Part shown: positions 24,947 through 32,375 of the stretch, one piece after another
Layout of the letters: the number at the start of each line of letters is the position of its first letter
Position numbering within the stretch: the stretch's first letter is position 1
Source of the DNA: Thermoleophilales bacterium
GTDB lineage: Bacteria; Actinomycetota; Thermoleophilia; Solirubrobacterales; 70-9
Assembly (NCBI GenBank): GCA_020636895.1
Contig: JACJWZ010000002.1
Coordinates: 992,001 to 1,056,000 of the forward strand
Direction of reading: 5' to 3'
Length of the DNA stretch: 64,000 bases
Translations under genes and position numbers: made by a program
Notes under the pieces: model-generated
The model's input: only the letters and a program-made list of their open reading frames with translations
Told to the model about the DNA's origin: nothing
Database searches by the model: none

Positions 24947-24977
24947 GGTCGCCTCCTCTCCGGGGTGGGAGGCGACC
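24947..24977. promoter_or_regulatory. 10-bp inverted repeat over the decarboxylase -10 and ribosome-binding site
   Basis: GGTCGCCTCC (24947-24956) and GGAGGCGACC (24968-24977) are perfectly complementary with an 11-nt centre. On the minus strand a TAGGGT hexamer (24975-24980) overlaps the distal arm and the GGAGG of the proximal arm is the likely ribosome-binding site of ATG 24940. It may be an operator; if transcription starts further upstream it would be a hairpin that hides the ribosome-binding site. Confidence 0.55.
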
Positions 24978-25029
24978 CTATCGGGGCAGCGCCCAGGGCG
25001 GGTGATCGCCCGCTCCGGTTGGGCGCGAC

Positions 25030-25069
25030 GGCCAGCGGGGCGTCTTAAGCCAACATGTTGGCCTCAGGC
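25030..25069 (-). promoter_or_regulatory. 40-bp palindrome-centred element, copy 1
   Basis: Read on the minus strand: GCCTGAGGCCAACATGTTGG, then CTTAAGACGCCCCGCTGGCC. It centres on GCCAACATGTTGGC, a perfect 14-bp palindrome. It lies 89 bp before the decarboxylase start (24940). It matches copy 2 (29080-29119) at 33 of 40 positions, including all ten bases of CAACATGTTG. Probably the binding site of a dimeric regulator. Confidence 0.6.
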
Positions 25070-25175
25070 ACCCCCCTGGAGGGAGCGGGCACTCCAATTC
25101 ACCTTCAAGCCCGATGGTTGGGCGGAGGGCACCGAAGGAGGGACGAGTGGAACCGCGGTTCCTCCCCCCTCCGGG

Positions 25176-26639
25176 CTACTTCTTCTTGCCCTTGCCCTTC
25201 AAGGTGACCTTGAGCGTCCGCGACTGCTTGTTGCCGAGGGGGTCGGTGCCGTCGACCTTCACGTTCGCCGTCACCTTCTTCTTCTTGCCGAGCAGCTTGG
25301 CGACCTTCTTGCCGGTCTTCTTCCCCTTGCCCTTCAGCGTCAGCTTCAGCGTCTGCGCGGTGCTGAGATCGCTCGTCACCGACTTCAGCTTTGCGTTCTT
25401 CAGGCCCTTGCCCTTGAGGGTGCCGCTGGAGACCGTCGTCAGGCCCTCGTTGGCGGTGATGGTGATCTTCACCTTCACCTTCGTCTTCTTGCCCTTCAGC
25501 TTCACCTTCTGCTTGGTCTTCCCGGCGAGCTCGAAGGCGGCCTCGTCGTCGGTGTCGACGAACGCGTTGTGACGGGCCGAGGGGGCGGAGCCGCCGGTGG
25601 CGAAGGGCGAGCCCGCCACGGCGGCCAGCGCTCCCCCCGAGATCGTGTAGGCGGAGACGTTGTTGCCGCTGGAGTTGCTGGCGAACAGCGTCTTGCCGTC
25701 GAGGCCGACGGTGAGGCCGCCGGGTGCGCTGCCCGCCGGCGCCGCCGGTCCGGCGACGATCGCGCCGTTGGGATCGACTGCGAAGGTCTGCACCAGGTTG
25801 CTGCCCTTGCTCGCCGAGTAAAGCGTTGCCCCCTCGGAGTCGAACGCGAGCGACACCGGGCTCAGCGCCGGGAACGGTGAGCCGGCGACCGGGGTGATCG
25901 CGCCGCTCGGGGCGATGTCGAAGACGTTGATCAGGTTGCCCATCTGGCGTGAGGTGTAGAGATGGGTACCGCTCGGAGAGACGACGGCATCCCCCTGCGC
26001 CGCGGCCGGGAACGCGCCCCCTTGATTGAACGGTGAGCCGGCGACCGGAGTCAGCGCACCGCCGCCACCGACCGAGAACACCGAGATCGACTGCGACCCG
26101 AAGTTGGGGACGAACAGGAACTGCCCGTTCGGCGAGAGCGCGACGGCGGAGGGTCCGTCCTGGGTCGCGACGGGTGAGCCGACCGCGCTCAGCGTGCCGT
26201 TCGTCTGATCGATCGAGAACGTCGAGACGGTGTCGGCTCCGAAGTTCGCGACGTAGAGGACCTTGCCCTGCTCACCCACCGCGACGGCGGTTGGGTTGAG
26301 GCCCGTCGAGAACGGCGAGCCGGGGACCGGCGACAAGGTGCCGTCGGGCGCGATGGCGAAGCCGGCGACCTGGTCGGGCGGGCCGTTCAGCGCCACATAG
26401 AGGAAGCGGCCGTCGGGCGTGGCGGCGGAGCCGAGGGGGCTCTCGCCGGCGGGGACCTGCGGCTGCGCGGTGAGCGTGCCGTCCGCGGCCACCGAGAAGG
26501 GCGTGATGTTGTCGCTGCCCTGGTTGCTCACGTAGAGGAACGGCGCGGCGAAGGCGGTCGACGCGAACGCCCACGCCACGGCGACGCACGCGAGCACGGC
26601 GATGCCGATCCGGACGAGCTTCAACTGGTGGGCGCTCAC
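25176..26639 (-). CDS. Secreted YncE/lactonase-like seven-bladed propeller with Lys-rich tail
   Basis: 487 residues from GTG 26639, chosen for the AGGGGAGGA site just upstream and the signal peptide that follows (VRIGIAVLACVAVAWAFAST, cleavage near FAA). Seven repeats of about 45 residues each begin FLYVSNQGSDNITPFSV-like, with the pattern L-Y-V-x-N-x-G-S-x-x-I-x-x-F-S-V, the lactonase/YVTN beta-propeller. Residues about 380-487 are a Lys-rich beta module (KTKQKVKLKGKKTKVKVKIT and onward, ending GKGKKK). No lactonase catalytic site can be assigned. Likely an exported surface protein. Confidence 0.82.
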   Translation of the reverse strand: MSAHQLKLVRIGIAVLACVAVAWAFASTAFAAPFLYVSNQGSDNITPFSVAADGTLTAQPQVPAGESPLGSAATPDGRFLYVALNGPPDQVAGFAIAPDGTLSPVPGSPFSTGLNPTAVAVGEQGKVLYVANFGADTVSTFSIDQTNGTLSAVGSPVATQDGPSAVALSPNGQFLFVPNFGSQSISVFSVGGGGALTPVAGSPFNQGGAFPAAAQGDAVVSPSGTHLYTSRQMGNLINVFDIAPSGAITPVAGSPFPALSPVSLAFDSEGATLYSASKGSNLVQTFAVDPNGAIVAGPAAPAGSAPGGLTVGLDGKTLFASNSSGNNVSAYTISGGALAAVAGSPFATGGSAPSARHNAFVDTDDEAAFELAGKTKQKVKLKGKKTKVKVKITITANEGLTTVSSGTLKGKGLKNAKLKSVTSDLSTAQTLKLTLKGKGKKTGKKVAKLLGKKKKVTANVKVDGTDPLGNKQSRTLKVTLKGKGKKK

Positions 26640-26691
26640 TGGTGTCCTCCCCTGTGGACTTCTCCCTCGCGGATACGAACTACGGACTATA
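26640..26691 (-). promoter_or_regulatory. Promoter and leader of the YncE-like gene
   Basis: TATAGT on the minus strand at 26686-26691 is a good -10; transcription would begin near 26679 and give a leader of about 40 nt with AGGGGAGGA before GTG 26639. Unlike most neighbours this gene keeps a leader and a strong ribosome-binding site. Confidence 0.5.
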
Positions 26692-26749
26692 GGTGCGCGG
26701 GACGAGGCATACGCCGGTGGCGCTCGCGAGATGCGGCTACGCTCGCCGG

Positions 26750-27145
26750 GTGACCCGCGATCAGCTCGCCGACTGGCTGCGCCGCTACGAGGCGGCATGG
26801 CGCGCGCCGGGCACCGACTCGCTCGCGAGGCTCTTCACCACCGACGCCTCCTACCGGACCGACCCCTTCGAGGAGCCGTGCTCGGGGTTGCAGGCGATCG
26901 AGGAGATGTGGGAGGCCGAGCGCGATGGTCCCGACGAGCAGTTCGAGATGCGCTGGGAGATCGTCGCCGTCGAGGGCGACACCGGCGTCGTCAGGCTGGA
27001 GGTCGACTACGGCGTCCCGCTCGAGCAGCGCTTCCGCGACCTCTGGGTCGTCGTCCTGCACCAGGACGGGCTCTGCTCCTCCTTCGAGGAGTGGCCGTTC
27101 TGGCCGCCGGAGTCGCGGGGCGAATGGCCCCGCGACAACGGCTGA
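26750..27145 (+). CDS. SnoaL/NTF2-like protein
   Basis: 131 residues from GTG 26750, preceded by TACGCT (26738-26743) at 6 nt. The pattern LADWLRRYEAAWRAPGTDSL followed by LFTTDASYRTDPFEEPCSG is the first helix and strand of the SnoaL-like cone fold, and MRWEIVAVEGDTGVVRLEVD forms later strands. Such proteins are ligand-binding domains or small isomerases; no catalytic residues can be named here. Cytoplasmic. Confidence 0.83.
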   Translation: MTRDQLADWLRRYEAAWRAPGTDSLARLFTTDASYRTDPFEEPCSGLQAIEEMWEAERDGPDEQFEMRWEIVAVEGDTGVVRLEVDYGVPLEQRFRDLWVVVLHQDGLCSSFEEWPFWPPESRGEWPRDNG

Positions 27146-27155
27146 CCGGACGGCC

Positions 27156-27177
27156 GGGCGCCCTGGTGTGGGCGCCC
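27156..27177. terminator. Bidirectional hairpin terminator
   Basis: GGGCGCCC-TGGTGT-GGGCGCCC: an 8-bp stem built from two copies of a self-complementary octamer around a 6-nt loop, between convergent genes ending at 27145 and 27184. Confidence 0.65.
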
Positions 27178-27183
27178 TCCTGA

Positions 27184-28944
27184 CTACCTGAGTTCGATCG
27201 GCTGCGTCTTCAGCTGCAGCTGGTTGCCGGCGGCGTCGATGTACTTGACCTGCACCTTCGCCTTCACCTTCTTGCCCTTCTTGAGGGCCTTCAGGACCTT
27301 CTTGTTGGACGACTCGCGCTTCAGCTTCAGCTTCAGCACCTTGGTGCTCTTGGCCTTGACGCTCTTCTTGACCTTGAGCAGCGGCTGGTCGTTCTTGCCC
27401 TTGATCTTGACCGTGCCGGTGCCGACGACCGTGACGGCCTCGTTCGCTCCGGCCTGCACCTCGACCTTGACGGTCTTGCCCTTCTGCGTCTGCTTGCTCT
27501 TGGCCTTGAGCTTCGGCTTCTCGATCTCCTTGTCGCTGACCGTGATCTGCTTCGTGGTCACGGCCGCGGCGCTGCCGTTGCAGGAGGCGGTCTGGCCGGT
27601 GTAGACGACGGACGTCGAGCAGCCCTCGTTGTCGGTCACCGTCAGGGTCACGGTGTAGGTGCCGACCTGCTTGTACTTGTGGCTGACCTTCGACTTCTCG
27701 GCCGTGCCGGTCTTGCTCGAGCCGTCGCCGAAGTCGTAGACGTAGGTGGACACCGTGCCGTCCGGATCGGTGGAGCCGTCGCCCTTGAACTGGGTCTTCT
27801 CCTTCAGGCCCGGGGCCTTCGGGATCACCGTCAGGCTCGCCTTCGGACCCTGGTTCGGGGAGACGACGACCGATCCGTAGCCCGCGCCGTTGGCGGCGTT
27901 CTGGAACGGCGTTCCGGCGACCGCCGCGAGGCTGCCGCCGTCGGCGACCGAGAACGCGTTCACGTTCGCCACGGCGCGATCGGCGGAGTAGGCGTACTTC
28001 CCGTCGGGGGTCACGGCGACGGCGGAGTTGTCGCTCGTCGCCGTCGCGAAGGGCGAGCCGGCGACCGCCGCGAGGGCGCCGTCGGATCCGATCGCCAGGG
28101 AGGTGACGCCGTTGCCGGCGGAGTTCGGCGCGAGCAGGTACTTGCCGCTCGGCGAAACCGCGAGGCCGTAGAGCGAGTTCGTCGCCGCGAAGGGCGAGCC
28201 CGCAAGCGGAGCGAGCGCGCCGCTGTCGGCGATCGAGAACCCGTAGATCTGGGAGGTGGCCGGCGAGGCGACGTACATGCGCTTGCCGTCGGGCGTGACG
28301 ACCGGCATGCCCGGGTCGGTCCCGGCGTCCGCGGGCGTGGCGGCGATCGCGTTCAGCGCGCCGTCGGCGGCGATCGCGTAGCCGTGGACGTTCTGGACGC
28401 CGCCGGCGTCGGGGCGGGTGATGTAGACGAACTTGGAGTCGACCGTGGAGGCGATCGTCGAAGCGTTGGCGGAACCGGCGTAGGGGGAGCCGGAAAGCTC
28501 GCTCAGGGACCCGTTGGAGGCGACCGCGTAACCGCGGATGTTCCCGGTGCCCTCGTTGACGGCGTAGAGGTACTTGCCGTCGGCGGTGGCCGTCAGGGCA
28601 GTCGGGGTGTTGCCGGCGGTCGTCGGGGCGCCGAGCGATGTGAGCGAGCCGTCGGCGGCCACGGCGTAGCCGGAGATGTCGTTGTCGTTGGAGTTGGCGA
28701 CGTAGAGGTACTTGCCGTCGGCGGTCAGGACCGCGCCCTGCGGCTCGTCACCGGTCGCGGTACCGAGCGCCGGGGAGGGACTGAGGACTCCGCTACTGAG
28801 GTCGACCGCGAACGTGCCGACGGAGTCACCGTCGTAGCTTGCGACGTAGACGTTGCGAGCGGCGGAGGCTGCGGCCGGGATGGCCAGCAGCGCGGCCAGC
28901 GCGAGCATCAATGCGGTTACGGGCTTCCTCAGGGCCGAATACAT
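27184..28944 (-). CDS. Secreted YncE-like propeller with PKD domain and Lys-rich tail
   Basis: 586 residues from ATG 28944, with AAAGGAAG 9 nt before it. Signal peptide 1-28 (LMLALAALLAIPAAASA). Residues about 29-370 are seven YVTN/YncE repeats (NVYVASYDGDSVGTFAVDL, YLYVANSNDNDISGYAV and so on). Residues about 375-465 form a PKD domain with DGSTDPDGTVSTYVYDFGDG and YTVTLTVTDNEGCS. The last 110 residues are a Lys-rich beta module (KPKLKAKSKQTQKGKTVKVE). Propeller plus PKD is a common layout for extracellular binding proteins. The neighbour at 25176 shares propeller and tail but lacks PKD. Confidence 0.84.
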   Translation of the reverse strand: MYSALRKPVTALMLALAALLAIPAAASAARNVYVASYDGDSVGTFAVDLSSGVLSPSPALGTATGDEPQGAVLTADGKYLYVANSNDNDISGYAVAADGSLTSLGAPTTAGNTPTALTATADGKYLYAVNEGTGNIRGYAVASNGSLSELSGSPYAGSANASTIASTVDSKFVYITRPDAGGVQNVHGYAIAADGALNAIAATPADAGTDPGMPVVTPDGKRMYVASPATSQIYGFSIADSGALAPLAGSPFAATNSLYGLAVSPSGKYLLAPNSAGNGVTSLAIGSDGALAAVAGSPFATATSDNSAVAVTPDGKYAYSADRAVANVNAFSVADGGSLAAVAGTPFQNAANGAGYGSVVVSPNQGPKASLTVIPKAPGLKEKTQFKGDGSTDPDGTVSTYVYDFGDGSSKTGTAEKSKVSHKYKQVGTYTVTLTVTDNEGCSTSVVYTGQTASCNGSAAAVTTKQITVSDKEIEKPKLKAKSKQTQKGKTVKVEVQAGANEAVTVVGTGTVKIKGKNDQPLLKVKKSVKAKSTKVLKLKLKRESSNKKVLKALKKGKKVKAKVQVKYIDAAGNQLQLKTQPIELR

Positions 28945-29079
28945 GTGGGCGGCTTCCTTTCGTCCGGGTTCGGGCTCTCCTAGGTGGTAACACGCAAGAC
29001 GCCAGGAGTTGCCCTCCGCTTCCGCGAACTGGGCGATGACACCCAGGACCGAGGCTCCCTCCCCTCCACCCAGCGGGCA

Positions 29080-29119
29080 GCCTGAGTTCAACATGTTGCA
29101 CTCAGACGTCCCGCTGGCC
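29080..29119 (+). promoter_or_regulatory. 40-bp palindrome-centred element, copy 2
   Basis: Plus strand: GCCTGAGTTCAACATGTTGC, then ACTCAGACGTCCCGCTGGCC. It lies 85 bp before the TetR start at 29205, the same orientation and nearly the same distance as copy 1 has to the ThDP decarboxylase. The outer arms TGAGT/ACTCA also pair. It is about 135 bp before the divergent propeller gene and might control that as well. Confidence 0.6.
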
Positions 29120-29169
29120 TGAGCGAGTCGGTTCGAGACCGCGGAGGGCTCCCCCGCGGCGGGGTGCGA

Positions 29170-29204
29170 TTGGCAACCTGCCAACGTTTGGTAGCGTTCT
29201 GCTC
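29170..29204 (+). promoter_or_regulatory. TetR gene promoter with candidate operator
   Basis: TTGGCA-ACC-TGCCAA (29170-29184) is a perfect inverted repeat in the -35/-10 spacer region, and TAGCGT (29192-29197) lies 7 nt before ATG 29205. This layout fits autorepression of a leaderless TetR gene. Confidence 0.55.
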
Positions 29205-29825
29205 ATGCCCCACGGAACCGCCGTCGCGCCCGCGCGCGACGAGCGCCGACTGCAGATCCTCGCCGCCGCCGGGCGGCTCTTCTCCGAGCGCGGCTACAGC
29301 GCCGTCTCGACGACTGAGATCGCCGAGGAGGCGGGCGTCGCCCGTGGGCTCCTCAACCACTACTTCGGGACCAAACGCGGCCTCTATATAGAGGTGGTCC
29401 GCGAGATGCTGCGGATGCGCCCCGCCCAGGAGGTTCCCGAGTACGTCAACGGGGCCACCCCCCACGAACGCCTCAGCCTCAGCATCGACCGCTGGCTGGA
29501 GATGGTCTCCCGCAACCGCGAGTCCTGGCTTGCCGCCGTCGGCGCGGAGGGCCTCGGCCGCGACCCCGAGATCGAGGCCGTGCTCGACGAAGCGCGCGAG
29601 CAGGCGACCGCGAACATCATCGAGACGCTCGGCCTCGGCCCCGCCGCCGACGCTCCCCCCGAGCTCCACGCGGTCCTGCGCGCCTACGGCGGCATGGCCG
29701 AGGCGGCGACGCGCGAATGGCTCGAGCGCGACCGCTGGACGCGCGAGCAGCTCGCCGCGTTCCTGAAGGCAGCACTTCCCTCCCTCGTCGGCGACGCCTA
29801 CGAGGCGATCCCCAAGCAGACCTGA
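29205..29825 (+). CDS. TetR-family transcriptional regulator
   Basis: 206 residues. Helix-turn-helix: ILAAAGRLFSERGYSAVSTT, EIAEEAGVARGLLNHYFGTK, then RGLYIEVV, the conserved TetR N-terminal domain (about 17-63). The C-terminal ligand domain ends EAIPKQT and fits the branch that senses acyl-CoAs or lipids. It lies 56 bp upstream of, and on the same strand as, the thiolase-P450-dehydrogenase genes, and is the natural candidate regulator of them, of itself, and perhaps of promoters with the CAACATGTTG element. Confidence 0.9.
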   Translation: MPHGTAVAPARDERRLQILAAAGRLFSERGYSAVSTTEIAEEAGVARGLLNHYFGTKRGLYIEVVREMLRMRPAQEVPEYVNGATPHERLSLSIDRWLEMVSRNRESWLAAVGAEGLGRDPEIEAVLDEAREQATANIIETLGLGPAADAPPELHAVLRAYGGMAEAATREWLERDRWTREQLAAFLKAALPSLVGDAYEAIPKQT

Positions 29826-29881
29826 ACGACCACACCCGCCGCAACGGCAACCACCACATCCACGACAGGAGACAAACGACG

Positions 29882-31093
29882 ATGAGCAAGACCTACGTGA
29901 TCGGCGTCGGCATGACCAAGTTCGACAAGCCCGGCACCAAGGAGGGCGACTACCCCGACTGGGCCAAGGAGGCCGGCGAGAAGGCGCTCGCCGACGCCGG
30001 CATCCCCTACGAGGACGTCGAGCAGGCCTACGCCGGCTACTGCTACGGCGACTCCACCTACGGCCAGCGCGCGCTCTACGCGCTCGGGCTCACGGGCATC
30101 CCGGTCGTCAACGTCAACAACAACTGCTCGACCGGCTCCTCGGCGCTGTACCTGGCGCGGCAGGCGGTCAAGGGCGGCCTCGTCGACTGCGCCCTCGCGG
30201 TCGGCTTCGAGAAGATGGAGAAGGGGTCGCTCGGGATGAAGTACGACGACCGCACTCCCGCGCTCGACAACCACATGAAGCGCATGTTCGAGGAGCGCGA
30301 GCCCGAGCAGTCGCCGTTCGCGCCGCAGATGTTCGGCAACGCCGGCCGTGACCACATGGACAGGTACGGCTCCAAGCCCGAGCACTTCGCGTGGATCGGG
30401 TGGAAGAACCACAAGCACTCGGTCAACAACCCCTACGCGCAGTTCCAGGACGAGTACACGCTGGAGGAGATCCAGGACGCTCGGATGATCCACGAGCCCC
30501 TGACCAAGCTCCAGTGCTCGCCCACCTCCGACGGCGCCGCCTGCGTGATCGTCGCCTCCGAGAAGTACGTCGACGAGCACGACCTCTGGGATCAGGCGGT
30601 CGAGATCGCCGGCCAGGCGATGGTCACCGACATGTCCTCGACGTTCGACGAGAACGCCGACTGCATGACGATCGTCGGCTCCGACATGTCGAAGGAAGCC
30701 GCGCGGCAGGCATACGAGGAGGCCGGGATCACCGCCGATCAGGTCGACGTCTGCGAGCTCCACGACTGCTTCAGCGCCAACGAGCTGATCACCTACGAGG
30801 CGCTCGGCTTCGCCGAGGAGGGTGAGGGTCACCTGCTGGTCGAGAAGGAGGCCACGACCTACGGCGGCGAGGGCCCCGTGGTCAACCCCTCCGGCGGCCT
30901 GATCTCGAAGGGCCACCCGCTGGGAGCCACCGGGCTCGCGCAGTGCAGCGAGCTCACCTGGCAGCTCCGCGGTGAGGCCGACAAACGCCAGGTCACCGGC
31001 GCCGAGGTCGCCCTGCAGCACAACATCGGGCTGGGAGGCGCGGCCGTCGTCTCCGTCTACAAGCCCGCAGAGAAGACCAAGGCGACGGCGTAA
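29882..31093 (+). CDS. Thiolase-superfamily lipid-transfer protein (SCP-x/Ltp type)
   Basis: 403 residues from ATG 29882 with ACAGGAGA 9 nt upstream. Thiolase signature with Cys82 in NNNCSTGSSALYLARQ; second-half motifs VCELHDCFSANELITYEALG (His and Asn of the active site) and NPSGGLISKGHPLGATGLAQ. This belongs to the nondecarboxylating or retro-aldol/thiolytic SCP-x group (Ltp-like) used in sterol side-chain and branched-chain acyl-CoA catabolism, not to the classic FadA with two cysteines. Position between a TetR and a P450 supports a lipid catabolic role. Substrate is inference. Confidence 0.87.
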   Translation: MSKTYVIGVGMTKFDKPGTKEGDYPDWAKEAGEKALADAGIPYEDVEQAYAGYCYGDSTYGQRALYALGLTGIPVVNVNNNCSTGSSALYLARQAVKGGLVDCALAVGFEKMEKGSLGMKYDDRTPALDNHMKRMFEEREPEQSPFAPQMFGNAGRDHMDRYGSKPEHFAWIGWKNHKHSVNNPYAQFQDEYTLEEIQDARMIHEPLTKLQCSPTSDGAACVIVASEKYVDEHDLWDQAVEIAGQAMVTDMSSTFDENADCMTIVGSDMSKEAARQAYEEAGITADQVDVCELHDCFSANELITYEALGFAEEGEGHLLVEKEATTYGGEGPVVNPSGGLISKGHPLGATGLAQCSELTWQLRGEADKRQVTGAEVALQHNIGLGGAAVVSVYKPAEKTKATA

Positions 31094-31103
31094 GCCAAAG
31101 CCG

Positions 31104-32375
31104 ATGGGTTCAGCCGCCGAACTCCTGGACCCGGACCGGTTCGCGGCCGGGCCGCCCTCCGAGCTCTTCGACGAGCTCCGCGAGGGCGGTCCGGCCGAGT
31201 CCGGCCACGGGCCGACCGGGACGCGGCTGGTCTCCACCTGCAGCGCCTCCGACATCGAGGCGGTCAGCAAGGATCCTGCGCTCTGGTCCTCCTGGGAGGG
31301 CGGGATCTTCCCGCACCGCGACCAGGTCAACGCGCTTGAGCTGAACCGCAACCTCCTGCTGTTCATGGACCCGCCGCAGCACACCAAGTACCGGAAGATC
31401 CTGCAGACGGCGTTCGTCCCGAACTCAGTCGCGAAGCTGGAGCCGATGGTGCGGGAGATCGTCACCGCCGTGCTCGACGCAGCCGAGGTGGACGCCTCGC
31501 CGGACGGGGTCGAGGGCGGCGGTCTCGAGGGCGACTTCGCCACCGACGTCGCGGTGCCGATCCCGCTGCGCGTGCTCGCCCGCCTGATGGGGCTGCCGGC
31601 CACGGACCTGCCGCAACTCGAGGACTGGGTCGCGCGGATCGAAGACAGCCAGCGCAGCCCCGAACCCGAAGCCGGGACCCCGGTGATGATCGAGATGTCC
31701 GGCTACCTGGCCGAGCAGATCGCCGCCCAGCGCAAGCGCGGCGACGACGGATCCGAGAGCCTCGTGATGAAGCTGGTCGAGGCCGAGGTCGACGGTGAGA
31801 GCCTGACCGAGACTGAGATCCTGCTCTTCTTCGGACTGCTCGTCTTCGCCGGCAACGACACGACCCGCAACACCATGAGCTCCGGCATGCTCGCCCTGCT
31901 CGAGCATCCTGACCAGCTCGAGCTGCTGCGCGCCGAGCCCAAGCGGATCCCGGCCGCGGTCGAGGAGATCCTCCGCTGGACCTCCGTCGTCAACTACTTC
32001 TGCCGGACCGCGACTGAGAACACCGAGCTCTCGGGCTGCCCGATCCACGAGGGCGAGAAGGTGATGCTCTGGTACCCGGCGGGCTCGCGCGACCCCGCGG
32101 TCAACGACGATCCCCAGCGCTTCGACGTCACCCGCGAAGACGCCAAGCACATGGCCTTCGGTGGTGGCGGTCGCCACTTCTGCCTCGGCGCCGGGCTCGC
32201 TCGGCTCGAGCTCCGGATCGCCTTCGAGGAGATCCTTCGGCGCTGGGGCGAGATCCGCCTCGCCGGTGAGCCTCAGCGCGTGCGCTCGAACTGGGCGAGC
32301 GCGATCACGTCACTTCCAATTCAGTTCACATCGACCCCGCACCAAGTCCATCCCGAGGAGAGAACCCCAGCATGA
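31104..32375 (+). CDS. Cytochrome P450, CYP125/142-like group
   Basis: 423 residues from ATG 31104. Heme ligand Cys360 in FGGGGRHFCLGAGLARLEL; oxygen-activation helix FAGNDTTRNT; ExxR in EEILRW followed by VNYFCRTATENTELSGC. The sequence FCRTA and AFGGGGRHFCLGA are typical of actinobacterial P450s that hydroxylate the terminal methyl of sterol or branched alkyl chains. The gene starts 10 bp after the thiolase and its end overlaps the acyl-CoA dehydrogenase (ATGA). Electron partner is not encoded nearby. Family certain, substrate inferred. Confidence 0.9.
   Translation: MGSAAELLDPDRFAAGPPSELFDELREGGPAESGHGPTGTRLVSTCSASDIEAVSKDPALWSSWEGGIFPHRDQVNALELNRNLLLFMDPPQHTKYRKILQTAFVPNSVAKLEPMVREIVTAVLDAAEVDASPDGVEGGGLEGDFATDVAVPIPLRVLARLMGLPATDLPQLEDWVARIEDSQRSPEPEAGTPVMIEMSGYLAEQIAAQRKRGDDGSESLVMKLVEAEVDGESLTETEILLFFGLLVFAGNDTTRNTMSSGMLALLEHPDQLELLRAEPKRIPAAVEEILRWTSVVNYFCRTATENTELSGCPIHEGEKVMLWYPAGSRDPAVNDDPQRFDVTREDAKHMAFGGGGRHFCLGAGLARLELRIAFEEILRRWGEIRLAGEPQRVRSNWASAITSLPIQFTSTPHQVHPEERTPA

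Noticed and set aside
26033..26299. Plus-strand Arg-rich frame inside the YncE-like gene
   Set aside because: Antisense shadow with a composition typical of GC-rich noise.
29080..29119. Element as the end of a transposon
   Set aside because: No transposase, no target duplication, and both copies keep fixed distance to start codons, which fits regulation better.
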